Assembly (NCBI GenBank): GCA_044228505.1
Contig: JBGAUT010000005.1
Span: 62,001-126,000 of the forward strand
Direction of reading: 5' to 3'
DNA from: JAEUKA01 sp044228505
GTDB taxonomy: Bacteria > Myxococcota_A > Polyangia > Palsa-1104 > JAEUJZ01
Length of the DNA: 64,000 nucleotides
A model generated the notes under the pieces. That model was not told the DNA's origin and searched no databases. It was given only the letters and a program-made list of their open reading frames with translations. Of the stretch, positions 26,015 to 35,242 are shown piece by piece. How positions within the stretch are numbered: position 1 is the stretch's first letter; every line of letters starts with the position of its first letter. Position numbers and translations under genes: made by a program.

Positions 26015-27301
26015 TTACGGCACGGGCGGCACGGGTGGTGCGGGTGACCCGCCTTCGGCGAGAAGCTGCGCGGGCACTCGACCGTCGTGACTCATCAGGC
26101 GACGGGCTCCCGTGCTCCACAGCGTGCAGAAGATGATGGCGAAGTAGCACAGCCCCGCCGTGGTGAGGATGGCCTGGGTCGGCAGCTTGCTCCCCAGCAG
26201 GACCACAAACATCGCCGATAGGATCTGCGGAATGTATACCGCCTGATCGAACAGCGCGAAGGTGCGACCCATGAACTCCTTCTTGGCGTACGTGTGCAGG
26301 TAGCTCGTGTAGCAGGGGATGAGTGCAAAGACCTCGACGCCCCACAGAACGAGCAGCGCGGTGCTTAGCGGAAGCGTTTCGGCCCGCGACCACGTGGTGA
26401 GCAACACCGCTTCGGCGAGCGCACAGATCAGCAGGGTTTTGCCGAGTCCAACGAACTGCCCGAGCGCGTGTCCAACGAACGGCCCCACCAGTCCACCGAG
26501 CCCAAACCAGAAGATCAGCGCCGCGTACTGCTGGTCATTGCCGTGCAGGACTTGGTGGACGAACGGCAGCAGCAGCGGCATCACCAGCCCGATTGCGACT
26601 CCGGCCGTCACCAAGATGATGAGGATTTGGCGCATGTCGGGTTCGCTGGCGACGTAGCGTAGACCGGCTTTGACCTCGCTGACCAAGCTGAACGTGGACG
26701 CTTCTGGTTGCTCGCGGACGCGGTTGGGTAGGCGGAGCAGGAGCAGGGCCGAAAGCAGGTAGGTCATCGCTTCGATCAGCGCGACGCCGAGGAGCCCACC
26801 GCTCAATTGATAGATCAAGACCCCAAGTGGCGGGCCGAGCATGTGAACCAGCGAGATGACCCCCCCGGACAGCGAGTTGGCAAACAGAAGATGCTCGCTC
26901 GGGACCAGCTCGGGAATCAGCGACTGGCGGGACGGCATAAACAGGGCGGTGCAGGCGCAGATGCTGGCGTGCAGAACCAGCAGCACCCATACCGATTGGG
27001 TGGTCGCCATCAGCAGCACCAGCGGGATCCGAAACAGGTCGTTTAGGACCATGATGGTGCGGCGGTTGTAGCGCTCGGCCCAGACCCCACCAATGGGTGC
27101 CGCAATGATCATCGGCAGCAGCGTGGCCACCGAGATGAGGCCCATAAAAGCCGCATTCCCGCCGGTGAGCTTCGAGACATGAACTTGCAGGGCGGTGACG
27201 GTCGAAAAGCCCCCGATGTCAGACAGCACGCCTGACAGGAACAACAGTCGATACGGAACACCAAGCTCGCGTATCGAGGTGCGGAAGTTCGAAGGGCTCA
27301 T
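26015..27301 (-). CDS. MFS transporter (EntS/MFS_3-like)
   Basis: A 428-residue protein with twelve predicted membrane segments. It starts at the ATG before MSPSNFRTSIRELG rather than the longer frame from 27322. The N-terminal half contains LSGVLSDIGGFSTVTALQVH and the motif-A-like loop GGVWAERYNRRTIMVLND between helices 2 and 3, as in the MFS_3 group of drug and siderophore exporters (EntS, MefA types). The substrate cannot be told. It is in the same direction as the pseudokinase downstream and the TPR-GTPase upstream. It ends in a short Pro/Gly tail. Confidence 0.9.
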   Translation of the reverse strand: MSPSNFRTSIRELGVPYRLLFLSGVLSDIGGFSTVTALQVHVSKLTGGNAAFMGLISVATLLPMIIAAPIGGVWAERYNRRTIMVLNDLFRIPLVLLMATTQSVWVLLVLHASICACTALFMPSRQSLIPELVPSEHLLFANSLSGGVISLVHMLGPPLGVLIYQLSGGLLGVALIEAMTYLLSALLLLRLPNRVREQPEASTFSLVSEVKAGLRYVASEPDMRQILIILVTAGVAIGLVMPLLLPFVHQVLHGNDQQYAALIFWFGLGGLVGPFVGHALGQFVGLGKTLLICALAEAVLLTTWSRAETLPLSTALLVLWGVEVFALIPCYTSYLHTYAKKEFMGRTFALFDQAVYIPQILSAMFVVLLGSKLPTQAILTTAGLCYFAIIFCTLWSTGARRLMSHDGRVPAQLLAEGGSPAPPVPPVP

Positions 27302-27366
27302 GGGCGGACCAGCACAAGGCAACCGCCAGGATAGCTGAGTGCGAGCAGGCGGGAAACTACCTGCGG

Positions 27367-30285
27367 CTACAGGCTGCCCATTGCTGTCGCTAGCGCTGTG
27401 AGTGGAAACAGCACTCGTTCATCAAGATCGAGCTGACGAAGCTCCTTTTGCGCAAGCTTGGCCGCAAGCTTTTCGGCGGCATGTCGGTAGCGCGTCTCTC
27501 CGAATGAACGCAGGGGGGACAGAAGCTCGGTTTCCAGGATGTCGACGGCGGTCGGTGAGTCACGCTCCAGCGCTCGACCAATCGCAGCCTCGCTCAAGTC
27601 GAGCTTGGGGAGAACCCGTACGAAAAAGTCGTCGACCTTGCCACCGCGCAGATAGCCGCGTGAAAATGCCAGGTAGCGACCATAGACCTGTTCGTCGAGG
27701 AGTCGGCGTAGATCGCTGTCTTCGTCACCAAGAGCCAGGGCTGCCACCACTCGGGCCCGCGACCCCTGACACAGCAGCGACAGCTTTTCATCGAGCAGGT
27801 TGAGCAGGAAGTCGCGATCTGCGGGCGCGGCCTGATGTTCTCCAAATGCCCAGCGCCGGGGTCTGACAAATGACAGCGTCTCTTGCGCGGCGACTTGGTG
27901 GGCGTTGCCAGATTCAGCGATCAGGCGCTTGCGCTCGCTCGGTATAAAGTCGCGGGAAAACAGCAGCGCATCGGCCAGCAGCAGTCGCTGGGACCGGTCG
28001 AGATCATCGGTCTGGTGCTCGCGGAGCAACGACTCGGCATGCTTCTGCGCTTTGTCGAGAAGCTGGGCCAGGCGGACCCGGACGGCGGCGTTTTTGATCG
28101 CTTGAGAGCGTTGAAAGAATCGCTCCTCGAGCGCTTGCTCGAGCGCGGGCAGGTTGGCTTTGTGGAGCAGCGCTTCGTCCTTGGTCTTGCGCCCAAGCAG
28201 CGCCTCGCGACCCGAGAACGGCACCACCACCTCTAGCAAGTCCTTCAGTCCCGTCGCTGGATCATCCAGATGAGCCATAATTGCGGCCAGCGACTGCGGC
28301 TGCGAGCTCGCTTCGTAGGGCGGTGCGGCATCCGCGCTATCCGTGGGCGTCACCGGCACGGTCATCTGCGGCAGCCGATCGATCTTGTTTAGGACTCCAA
28401 GGATCTGTTTGCCGGCGGTGCGGATGCTGGTGAGCGCCTCAAGCTCGCTCGCTTTGCCTGCTTGGTCGACGGTAAATAGCCAAATGACGGCATCGGCCTG
28501 GGCGATGAACTCGCGGGCCACGGCTTCGTGCTCGGGCAGGATCGAGTTAAGGCCAGGGGTGTCGACGACGTTGACGCGCTGGAGGACTTCGAGCGGATAG
28601 AGCACCTCGACCACGCGAATGCGGCTGACCTCGGCATGATCGAGTCCTCGCAGCAGCGCAGGCACCTTGTCCCAACCGACGGTGCGGCTCTGGCCATCGC
28701 GGTATACGACCCGGCCCGCCCGCTCGCGGCCATAGCGCAAGATGTTGATGGTCGCGGTCGTCGGGGTGATGCCCATCGGGGCAACCTCTTCACCAAGGAG
28801 CGCGTTCACAAAGGTCGACTTGCCGGAGTTAAACTCGCCCATTACCGTCACCAGCAGTGGTCTGTCGAGTGTCTCGACAAGCTTGCCGGCGTCAGGGAGC
28901 CACTCGGACAGCTCCGGGGTCTTGGCGAAGTGCTGGTGGACCTTGAGTAGCAGTCCGTACAGCTCCTTCGGTAGCGCGGCCCGCTCGGCGTCATACAGCG
29001 CGGCAAGGGATTTGCGCGGTCGCGGATCGCTTGGTACCAGGCTGGCGGCGCGACGGTATTGGCTGGCGGCACCGGCGGTATTGCCTCGGCGTTGCTCTAG
29101 GGCAGCCTGGGCCAGTCGGACCTCGACGTTGTCACCTTGGGCTTGCGCCCGTCCGAGCAGCACTTCGGACTCGGCGATGGGTAGCGACTCGTCGAGGCTC
29201 TGGGCCACCAAGGCAAGCTGGCTGCTGGCGACTTCACTGCGACGTGCGAGCGTCACCGCATCGCTCAGAAAGCCTTGTCTCAGGGCCAGCTCGATCGCGT
29301 CCGTCAGGATCTTGGTTCGCAGCTCGGTTGCCTCGGAAGGCAGGGCCTGCTCCGCTTCTCGGAGAGCCGCGAGCGCTCGTTCCGGGGCTCCGCTTTTGGC
29401 ATGGCAGCGGGCGAGCAAGCGGTGTGCATCGGCCACGACCAGGGGCAGGCTTTCGCGGCGGGCGCTGGCGTAGGCGCGTAGCCCCTGTTCGTAGGCCGAC
29501 GCGGTGTCTCCTTGCGCAAGCCGGAGTTCCCCGAGGAGCAGCAGCGTCTCGACGCGGTCCGGGGCATCCTGCAAGGCTCGCAGCAGTGCTTTTTCGGCAT
29601 CGGGGACTTGTCCCGACGAAAGCAGCAGCTTTCCAAGCGTGGTCAGCACCTGCGGATCGGACTGTTCACCACGGGATGCCTTCAGCAAGCACTGTCGGGC
29701 GGCATCCCAAGTTGGACTGCCAGGGGCTTCGCCGCGTTTCTGTGCTTGCAGAACCAGCGCTTGACCGAGCAGCCCTTGGGTCTTTGCATCATCGGGATTG
29801 CTCGACACCGACTTGCGCAGCTCGCGGACGGCTTTGTCGAGCTGACCGAGCTGGAGATAGATCGTTCCCAGCGTCTGTTCGACCTCGGCCCGCTGGAGTT
29901 CATCATCGAGGAGTGGCAAGGCCTGCCGATAGGCATCACTGGCCGACGGTAGCTCACCACCTTGGCGCAGCACATCACCGAGTGCGATATACGCTTCGGC
30001 ATAGTCATCTCGCGCCGCCAGGGCATCCGCCAGCGCTTTTTTGGCTGCTGCCTGGTCACCCGGTTGAGCCCGCCGCAGGTAACACAAGCCGAGCAGGTAG
30101 TGCGCCCTGGCATGATCCCGACGCTTGTCGAGCGCGTGGTGCAGCTCGCGAATGGCGGAGTCGTAGTCGCCGCGCTCCATAAGTTGCGCCGCCAGCTCGA
30201 CATGGGCCCGGACGTCATCGGCGATATCCCCGAGCAGGTCGCTGAACTGGTTGGCGAAGCGATTGAACTTATCCAGCAGATCCAA
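27367..30285 (-). CDS. TPR-repeat protein fused to a dynamin-like GTPase
   Basis: A protein of about 972 residues. The first ~450 residues are TPR-type helical repeats (for example YDSAIRELHHALDKRRDHAR; AHYLLGLCYLRRAQPGD). A GTPase domain follows with G1 GEFNSGKSTFVNAL (about residue 485), G2 PTTATIN, G3 DTPGLNS and G4 LNKIDRL, and then about 300 residues of charged helices. This matches the bacterial dynamin-like family, which works on membranes. The TPR fusion suggests recruitment by a partner. The start is uncertain: no ATG is available. TTG 30285 (GGGGGC upstream) is chosen over TTG 30318. Confidence 0.88.
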   Translation of the reverse strand: MDLLDKFNRFANQFSDLLGDIADDVRAHVELAAQLMERGDYDSAIRELHHALDKRRDHARAHYLLGLCYLRRAQPGDQAAAKKALADALAARDDYAEAYIALGDVLRQGGELPSASDAYRQALPLLDDELQRAEVEQTLGTIYLQLGQLDKAVRELRKSVSSNPDDAKTQGLLGQALVLQAQKRGEAPGSPTWDAARQCLLKASRGEQSDPQVLTTLGKLLLSSGQVPDAEKALLRALQDAPDRVETLLLLGELRLAQGDTASAYEQGLRAYASARRESLPLVVADAHRLLARCHAKSGAPERALAALREAEQALPSEATELRTKILTDAIELALRQGFLSDAVTLARRSEVASSQLALVAQSLDESLPIAESEVLLGRAQAQGDNVEVRLAQAALEQRRGNTAGAASQYRRAASLVPSDPRPRKSLAALYDAERAALPKELYGLLLKVHQHFAKTPELSEWLPDAGKLVETLDRPLLVTVMGEFNSGKSTFVNALLGEEVAPMGITPTTATINILRYGRERAGRVVYRDGQSRTVGWDKVPALLRGLDHAEVSRIRVVEVLYPLEVLQRVNVVDTPGLNSILPEHEAVAREFIAQADAVIWLFTVDQAGKASELEALTSIRTAGKQILGVLNKIDRLPQMTVPVTPTDSADAAPPYEASSQPQSLAAIMAHLDDPATGLKDLLEVVVPFSGREALLGRKTKDEALLHKANLPALEQALEERFFQRSQAIKNAAVRVRLAQLLDKAQKHAESLLREHQTDDLDRSQRLLLADALLFSRDFIPSERKRLIAESGNAHQVAAQETLSFVRPRRWAFGEHQAAPADRDFLLNLLDEKLSLLCQGSRARVVAALALGDEDSDLRRLLDEQVYGRYLAFSRGYLRGGKVDDFFVRVLPKLDLSEAAIGRALERDSPTAVDILETELLSPLRSFGETRYRHAAEKLAAKLAQKELRQLDLDERVLFPLTALATAMGSL

Positions 30286-30344
30286 GTGGCAGCCCCCGAA
30301 AGGAAGACCCGACCCCAAGAACCGATCGTGAAGTCGGCCCCTGC

Positions 30345-31349
30345 TTATTGTCTTACGTCAACGTGCGCTTTGCGGCGCAGTTCTTTTAGCCACGACGTCA
30401 CAGCCTTTTCGACTTGCTGTTCGTAGAGCTGGCGACGCAGCGTTTCCTTGACTTCCTCGAAGGGGCGGACCTCGGCGTCCTTTTTTTCCATCAAGCGGAT
30501 GATGTAAAAGCCCCGCTCGCTCTTCACTGGGCCCCGGATATCGTTTGGGTCCATCGAGGTCACGACCTCACGCAGCTCGACGGGTAGCTCGCTGCGGGAA
30601 ATCAGGCCGGTGTCACCATCGCCTTTGGCACCGTCCTCGCAGAACTTTTGGCACAGGGACAAGAAGTCTTGGCCGTTGCGGGCACCTTCGACGACTTTGG
30701 CGGCTTTGCTGCGCTTTTCGGCAACGATCTGCGGCGGTACGCCCTTGCCCACCGGGATGATGATCTGCTGGATGCGCACCTGGAGCTGATCGCCCGCGAC
30801 CTGACGAACGGTCTGCGCGTAGTAGGCGCGCACCTCGTCATCTCCGACGGTAACCCGGCTTCGGACGGCGGTGTTGACGACCTTGAGCTGCAGGAGCTGC
30901 TGCCGAAGCATGCTGCTATAGGCGTCCCAGGTGAGGCCTTGCCCTTTGAGCGCTTCGCGGAGCTGAGATTCGTCGGTGAGGTTGTTGTTTTTCACCACGT
31001 CTTTGATGGCGCTGCGCATTTCCTCTTCGTTGACGTAGATCTTTTGCTCGCGGGCGTACTGGGCGACGAGGAGCTTTTCGATCTGGCTGTCGAGGACGCG
31101 GCGACGTAGCTCATCGTAGCGGCGCTGACCTTCGGCGGAGTCACGGTCGACGTTGGCAAGGGCTTGGCGGGCCTCCATCTCGGTGGCTTGCAGTACCTCG
31201 GTGTCGAGGATGATCTCATCGTTGACCACGGCGATGACCCGATCGAGCAGGTTGCCGGCAAAAGCGGTGGCGCTGAGCAGCGAAGCCCCCAGGGTCAGTG
31301 ACAGAAGCAGCCTACGTAGGCGGAACTGGGAAGTGGTCATGTCGTTCAT
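30345..31349 (-). CDS. SurA-like periplasmic peptidyl-prolyl isomerase
   Basis: A 334-residue chaperone with signal peptide (LLLSLTLGASLLSATAFA) followed by a SurA N-terminal chaperone domain (LLDRVIAVVNDEIIL). A parvulin-type rotamase domain sits at about residues 175-285 (VRIQQIIIPV; DTGLISRSELPVELREVV; VKSERGFYIIRL). The single rotamase domain and length of about 330 are usual for SurA homologues outside the Enterobacteria. It probably assists outer-membrane protein folding. A second parvulin gene lies 66 bp upstream in the same direction, which suggests a two-chaperone operon. Confidence 0.92.
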   Translation of the reverse strand: MNDMTTSQFRLRRLLLSLTLGASLLSATAFAGNLLDRVIAVVNDEIILDTEVLQATEMEARQALANVDRDSAEGQRRYDELRRRVLDSQIEKLLVAQYAREQKIYVNEEEMRSAIKDVVKNNNLTDESQLREALKGQGLTWDAYSSMLRQQLLQLKVVNTAVRSRVTVGDDEVRAYYAQTVRQVAGDQLQVRIQQIIIPVGKGVPPQIVAEKRSKAAKVVEGARNGQDFLSLCQKFCEDGAKGDGDTGLISRSELPVELREVVTSMDPNDIRGPVKSERGFYIIRLMEKKDAEVRPFEEVKETLRRQLYEQQVEKAVTSWLKELRRKAHVDVRQ

Positions 31350-31415
31350 CTTACTTGGAAAAGCGGTGTCGGTTGTCGTCCGATGTCATCGGCTGTCGTC
31401 AGGTGGCGTCCGATC

Positions 31416-32468
31416 TCAGGGCGACGCGGGCTGCTTGGCGGAAGGTGCGGGGATCGGGGTTCCTGGACGCATCGGGGACGCTTGGGGGGCATCCTGGAAC
31501 GGTGGATGATAGCTGCCGGTACCCTTCGGCGGGCGGAGATCCTCGGGAGCTCCGATCTCTTTCGAGAGATCGACTCGAACCTCGGCGAGTTTGTCTTCGT
31601 GAACGGAAACCTTGGACTTTTGGCGCAGCGAGCGCTCGAAGTCGTCCATCAGTTTCTGCCGCCGCTCACGGAACAGCTTGGCGCGGATCTGCTGGCTGAC
31701 CTCGGCCAGGGTGCGAGTGAGGGCTCGCCGCTGTCCTGTCAGCTTGAGGATCGCCAGCCCATGCTTGGTCTTGACCGGCTCACTGACGTCACCAATGTTG
31801 GCTAGCTTGAACGCAGCGGTGACGAGCTCGGCGGGCAGTTCCCGGTTTCGCTCATCGAAGAAGCGCAGGTCACCGCCTCGTTCTTTGGTGTCGCTGTCGA
31901 TGCTGTACTGCGTCACCAAGTCGCGAAAACCGACATTTTCCAGCCCACGCGAGCGGGGATCGGCCAGCACTTTTTTTGCAGTATCCTCGTCGGGAACCAG
32001 GATCATGCTAACGCGGACTTCTGGGGGACGATTGAACTCGTCCTGGTGTCCGTCGAAGTACGTCTTGACCTCATCATCGGTGATGTCCTCGGCTTTGAGC
32101 CGATCGAAGCGCTGCTTGAGCAGCTTCTGAATCATCACCTGCTTCATCGCCCGTACGACCTCTGGATCGTGATCCAGGCCCTGGCGTCGCGCTTCACTGG
32201 CCAACACTTCGAACTTGACCAGGTTTTCCAGAAACTCTTTCTTCTGCTCGACACCGGTGTAGCGGGCGCGAACGTAGGGCGTCTGGCTGTTGATGCGATC
32301 CTCTAGCTCCGACACGGTGATACTCACGTCGTCGATCTGCGCGAGTACCGCACCCTTCTTACCTTCAGCGTTTCGCTTCGCTGACAGGCTCGGGCAACCG
32401 AGGACGGAAAGCAGGACGGGCAGGGCGATCGTACCGAGAGCGAAACGGCTACCGCGAGGCAAATGCAT
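31416..32468 (-). CDS. Lipoprotein peptidyl-prolyl isomerase (PrsA/SurA-like)
   Basis: A protein of about 350 residues. The ATG at 32468 gives a compact lipoprotein signal (LPVLLSVLGC). A SurA-type N-terminal helical domain follows (ITVSELEDRINSQTPYVRA), then a PPIC rotamase domain (VRVSMILVPDEDTAKKVL; GGDLRFFDERNRELPAELV; KTKHGLAILKLTGQRR). The C-terminal ~55 residues are Pro-rich and presumably disordered. Together with the downstream SurA-like gene it forms an envelope protein-folding pair. Longer starts at 32525 and 32486 lack a Shine-Dalgarno. Confidence 0.9.
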   Translation of the reverse strand: MHLPRGSRFALGTIALPVLLSVLGCPSLSAKRNAEGKKGAVLAQIDDVSITVSELEDRINSQTPYVRARYTGVEQKKEFLENLVKFEVLASEARRQGLDHDPEVVRAMKQVMIQKLLKQRFDRLKAEDITDDEVKTYFDGHQDEFNRPPEVRVSMILVPDEDTAKKVLADPRSRGLENVGFRDLVTQYSIDSDTKERGGDLRFFDERNRELPAELVTAAFKLANIGDVSEPVKTKHGLAILKLTGQRRALTRTLAEVSQQIRAKLFRERRQKLMDDFERSLRQKSKVSVHEDKLAEVRVDLSKEIGAPEDLRPPKGTGSYHPPFQDAPQASPMRPGTPIPAPSAKQPASP

Positions 32469-32637
32469 TCGCAAGCAATACCCCATGCCGTCGGCGCGGC
32501 GCAACATTTGTGCGGATTGAAACATGCATTAAAAATACCTCATTTCTTTCTGGGTCATTTCGGAGGCTTGTGCGATGTGCTTGCCTCGAGGGCAAAACCG
32601 TAGAAAGGTAAAGTGTCTAATTTTAGTTGGAGGGGAT

Positions 32638-33477
32638 ATGCGTAAGCGTGATGCGACGAGCAGCTTTGCTGTACCATTTTTCGTTTTGCTGTCGGCATGC
32701 GGCGGCGGAACGACCACCGGAGCAGTCATTCCCGAGGGCGGTTTGGTATTTCCTGACTGTAAGGATGGCCAACTCCTTGGTGTAGATGCCAACCGCGGTT
32801 ACACCTGCGTGAGCGTCTCGACGACCTCGGCTACCGCCCCTGTTTGCACCGCGAGCCAGGCGCTCACGGTCGAGGGTGGTATGCTTAAGTGTGTTGAGAA
32901 GGGCACTGGTACCACTACCACCGAACTGGGTACCCAGCTCACGGCCCTTGAGAACAAGTACACTGACCTAAACACCAAGGTCACCGACCTGAAGACTCCA
33001 TCGGGTGTGGGCTCGACCTTCGTCGGTCTGACCGATGTGAAGTTTGCTGGCAAGATTGTCGGCCCGACGAACCAAGCAGTTGGCATCAATGGCGCGGTGG
33101 ACGCCTGTGTCGCCAAGTTTGGCAAGGGCGGCCATATGTGTACTCCGTTCGAGTTGTATATCTCGGCGGCGACCAAGAACCCGGCGTTCACCAAGGACAC
33201 CACGATGCCTCAGGCTTGGGTGTACATGATTGGTTGGAACCGGAACCTCGGCGTCAACGGCGTACCGAGCGCTCAGGCAGCGGACGACTACGCGGGTCTT
33301 GGCGAGAACTGTGGCAGCTTCACCCAGGGTGACTCCACCAAGGGTTGGGTCGGCGTGACGGCTTCGTGGGAGAACACGACCTATACGGTTGTGCCGATGG
33401 GTACGAAGACGATGCAGTTCACCATCAACGCGCAGACTACTTGCGACAAGACTTACCCGATCGCGTGCTGCCGATAA
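32638..33477 (+). CDS. Coiled-coil lipoprotein with Cys-bonded head, paralogue 1
   Basis: A 279-residue lipoprotein (signal ending VLLSAC). GGAGGGG lies directly before the ATG at 32638. After the anchor come a short Cys-containing module (CKDGQLLGVDANRGYTC), a heptad-like segment (ELGTQLTALENKYTDLNTKV) and a C-terminal head of about 150 residues with conserved DACVAKFGKGGHMCTPFELY, AWVYMIGWN, a Cys pair and a terminal IACC. This layout suggests an oligomeric stalk-and-head surface protein (inference). It is the first of three tandem paralogues. The family is not recognised with certainty. Confidence 0.85.
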   Translation: MRKRDATSSFAVPFFVLLSACGGGTTTGAVIPEGGLVFPDCKDGQLLGVDANRGYTCVSVSTTSATAPVCTASQALTVEGGMLKCVEKGTGTTTTELGTQLTALENKYTDLNTKVTDLKTPSGVGSTFVGLTDVKFAGKIVGPTNQAVGINGAVDACVAKFGKGGHMCTPFELYISAATKNPAFTKDTTMPQAWVYMIGWNRNLGVNGVPSAQAADDYAGLGENCGSFTQGDSTKGWVGVTASWENTTYTVVPMGTKTMQFTINAQTTCDKTYPIACCR

Positions 33478-33495
33478 GCGGAAACGGAGACATCC

Positions 33496-34293
33496 ATGCG
33501 GACTAGCAATAAGAAACTGTACCTAGTTGCGTGTCTGTTCGCCCCGCTGATGGCATGCGGAAGCGACACCACGGGCGGAACCCAGGTCAAGCTGCCAGAT
33601 AACTGTACGAGTGGCCAGGTTCTGACCACCGACGAAAATGCGCAGCTTGTTTGCACCACCTTGCCGGTTGGCTCGCAGGTTCTCAAGGACTGCGATCCTC
33701 TCGTTCAGGCGATCACCTCCTTGGACGGTGCGACCATCGTGTGCACCGATCGAAACAACGAAAATCCTGGTGGTGCCGATGCGGTTCGCACGGTCAATCA
33801 GGTATCGACCACTCTGAACACGATCGAGACGACCGTGAACAACCTGCTCGGTTCTCGCTTGACCTACGGCGAGTTCAAGGGCGTCACCACCGCCATGACC
33901 AACGGCAACATCGTGATGGGTGCGAGTCGCGGCATCGCCGGTGCGGCGGCGGTCTGTGCGGCTCAGTACGGTGCCGGCGCATACATGTGCTCGGTCTACG
34001 ACATGTACATGAACGTGGCCCGTGGCAAAATCAAGGACACCGACAGCGTCGCCAAGTCGTGGGTCTACATGCAGTCATGGAAGGATCCGTCGAGTTCGAC
34101 ACCGACGATTACGGTTGGTCTTTCCGATAACTGCGCGAGCTACACGTCCAGCGGGAACGCGACCTACTATGGCACCGCAGTCGAGTGGACCACTCTATCG
34201 AGCGGCTCGAAGGGCCTGAAGTTCAATGCGGGCAACGTAGCGCCTAACACTGCACTGTGCAGCGATATGCTGCCGATCGCTTGTTGTCTCTAA
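33496..34293 (+). CDS. Coiled-coil lipoprotein with Cys-bonded head, paralogue 2
   Basis: A 265-residue lipoprotein (CLFAPLMAC, then GSD). GGAGA precedes the ATG and the gene starts 18 bp after paralogue 1 ends. It has the same plan: a Cys module (CTSGQVLTTDENAQLVC), a heptad segment (VNQVSTTLNTIETTVNNLLG) and a head with AAVCAAQYGAGAYMCSVYDM, SWVYMQSW, CASYTSSG and the terminal IACC. The sequence differs from paralogue 1 outside these conserved blocks, so the copies are old or fast-evolving. Confidence 0.85.
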   Translation: MRTSNKKLYLVACLFAPLMACGSDTTGGTQVKLPDNCTSGQVLTTDENAQLVCTTLPVGSQVLKDCDPLVQAITSLDGATIVCTDRNNENPGGADAVRTVNQVSTTLNTIETTVNNLLGSRLTYGEFKGVTTAMTNGNIVMGASRGIAGAAAVCAAQYGAGAYMCSVYDMYMNVARGKIKDTDSVAKSWVYMQSWKDPSSSTPTITVGLSDNCASYTSSGNATYYGTAVEWTTLSSGSKGLKFNAGNVAPNTALCSDMLPIACCL

Positions 34294-34305
34294 GGGGGAT
34301 TGACC

Positions 34306-35109
34306 ATGAGCAAGATGAAGTACGCATTTCTGCTAGCGCTCGCCCCCGTGATGATGGGCAGCGACTATAACGAAGACGATATCGCTCAGAACCTGGCCGC
34401 CCTAAAGGTCACTGGCAAACTGCCGGTCTGCAAGACTGGTGAGTTTCTGACCTATCAGGGTGGTTCGCTGGTCTGTGCGTTCCCGCCGGGTAACGGCATC
34501 TCGGGCTTGACCAAGTGCGAGGGGCAGCTTCTGACCAACACCGGTGCCGGTGGTGAGTTCAAGACGCTGTCTTGCACCGCAAAGGGTGGCGCCTCGATCT
34601 CGAACAGTGACATTACCCGCGTCAACATGCTGAAGACCAACGTCGACGCGCTCAGCACCACGGTGAACAACCTCACCGCCTTGAGCCCGAGCCGTGGTTA
34701 CTTCGTCGGTCTCAGCGCGAACTCCACCAACGGTCAGATCTTCGTTGCAGGAAACGACTATGGTATGGCGTCGGCTGGCGCACTGTGCAAGACCGCTGCG
34801 ATGCCCAAGGCGCACGTCTGCTCCGTGTACGAGATCTACGCCAGCGCTGCCGCAGGCAAGGATCTGACCGCGATCACCAACATTCAGGCCTGGGTGTTCA
34901 ACTCGAGCTGGAACCGACCGCTCGCGGGCCCTGCCGAGCCGGATCGTGGTACGTCGGAAAGCTGCAACGATCTGACCTATACCTCTGCTCACCTCAAGTG
35001 GCAGGGTACGGTGGTCACCTATGGCGCGCTCGGTGGCACGCTCGGCAACGGTCTGCAGTTTAAGACCCTTGCCTGCAATAACACTCTCCGCGCCGCCTGC
35101 TGCAACTAG
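34306..35109 (+). CDS. Coiled-coil exported protein with Cys-bonded head, paralogue 3 (lipobox Cys lost)
   Basis: A 267-residue paralogue. It starts at ATG 34306, with GGGGG upstream, 12 bp after paralogue 2. The signal reads FLLALAPVMMGSDYN: the lipobox Cys of its neighbours (ACGSD, ACGGG) is absent, so it is probably released or membrane-anchored by the signal rather than lipidated. The remaining plan is kept: CKTGEFLTYQGGSLVC, the heptad segment MLKTNVDALSTTVNNLTAL, and a head with ALCKTAAMPKAHVCSVYEIY, AWVFNSSWN and the terminal CC. It is the last gene of the three-gene transcript. Confidence 0.85.
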   Translation: MSKMKYAFLLALAPVMMGSDYNEDDIAQNLAALKVTGKLPVCKTGEFLTYQGGSLVCAFPPGNGISGLTKCEGQLLTNTGAGGEFKTLSCTAKGGASISNSDITRVNMLKTNVDALSTTVNNLTALSPSRGYFVGLSANSTNGQIFVAGNDYGMASAGALCKTAAMPKAHVCSVYEIYASAAAGKDLTAITNIQAWVFNSSWNRPLAGPAEPDRGTSESCNDLTYTSAHLKWQGTVVTYGALGGTLGNGLQFKTLACNNTLRAACCN

Positions 35110-35158
35110 CTGACACCTTCCGGTTCACTCTTCCCGGATTCCTTGCACCTCTTTACAC

Positions 35159-35185
35159 TCCTGACCCCCCTTGTGGGGGTTAGGA
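35159..35185. terminator. GC-rich hairpin between convergent genes
   Basis: TCCTGACCCCC (35159-35169) pairs with GGGGGTTAGGA (35175-35185) with one G-T wobble and a 5-nt loop. It lies between the convergent paralogue cluster and the YeeE/YedE operon. No T-run follows on either strand, so terminator function is probable only from position. Confidence 0.5.
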
Positions 35186-35242
35186 GTATCTTGGATGCAG
35201 GCAATCGACACTACCTAAGAGAATTGTTTCGGGCTGCGATCG

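Noticed and set aside
29031..30182. 383-codon plus-strand frame
   Set aside because: It is antisense to the TPR part of the GTPase gene and compositionally like a shadow frame.
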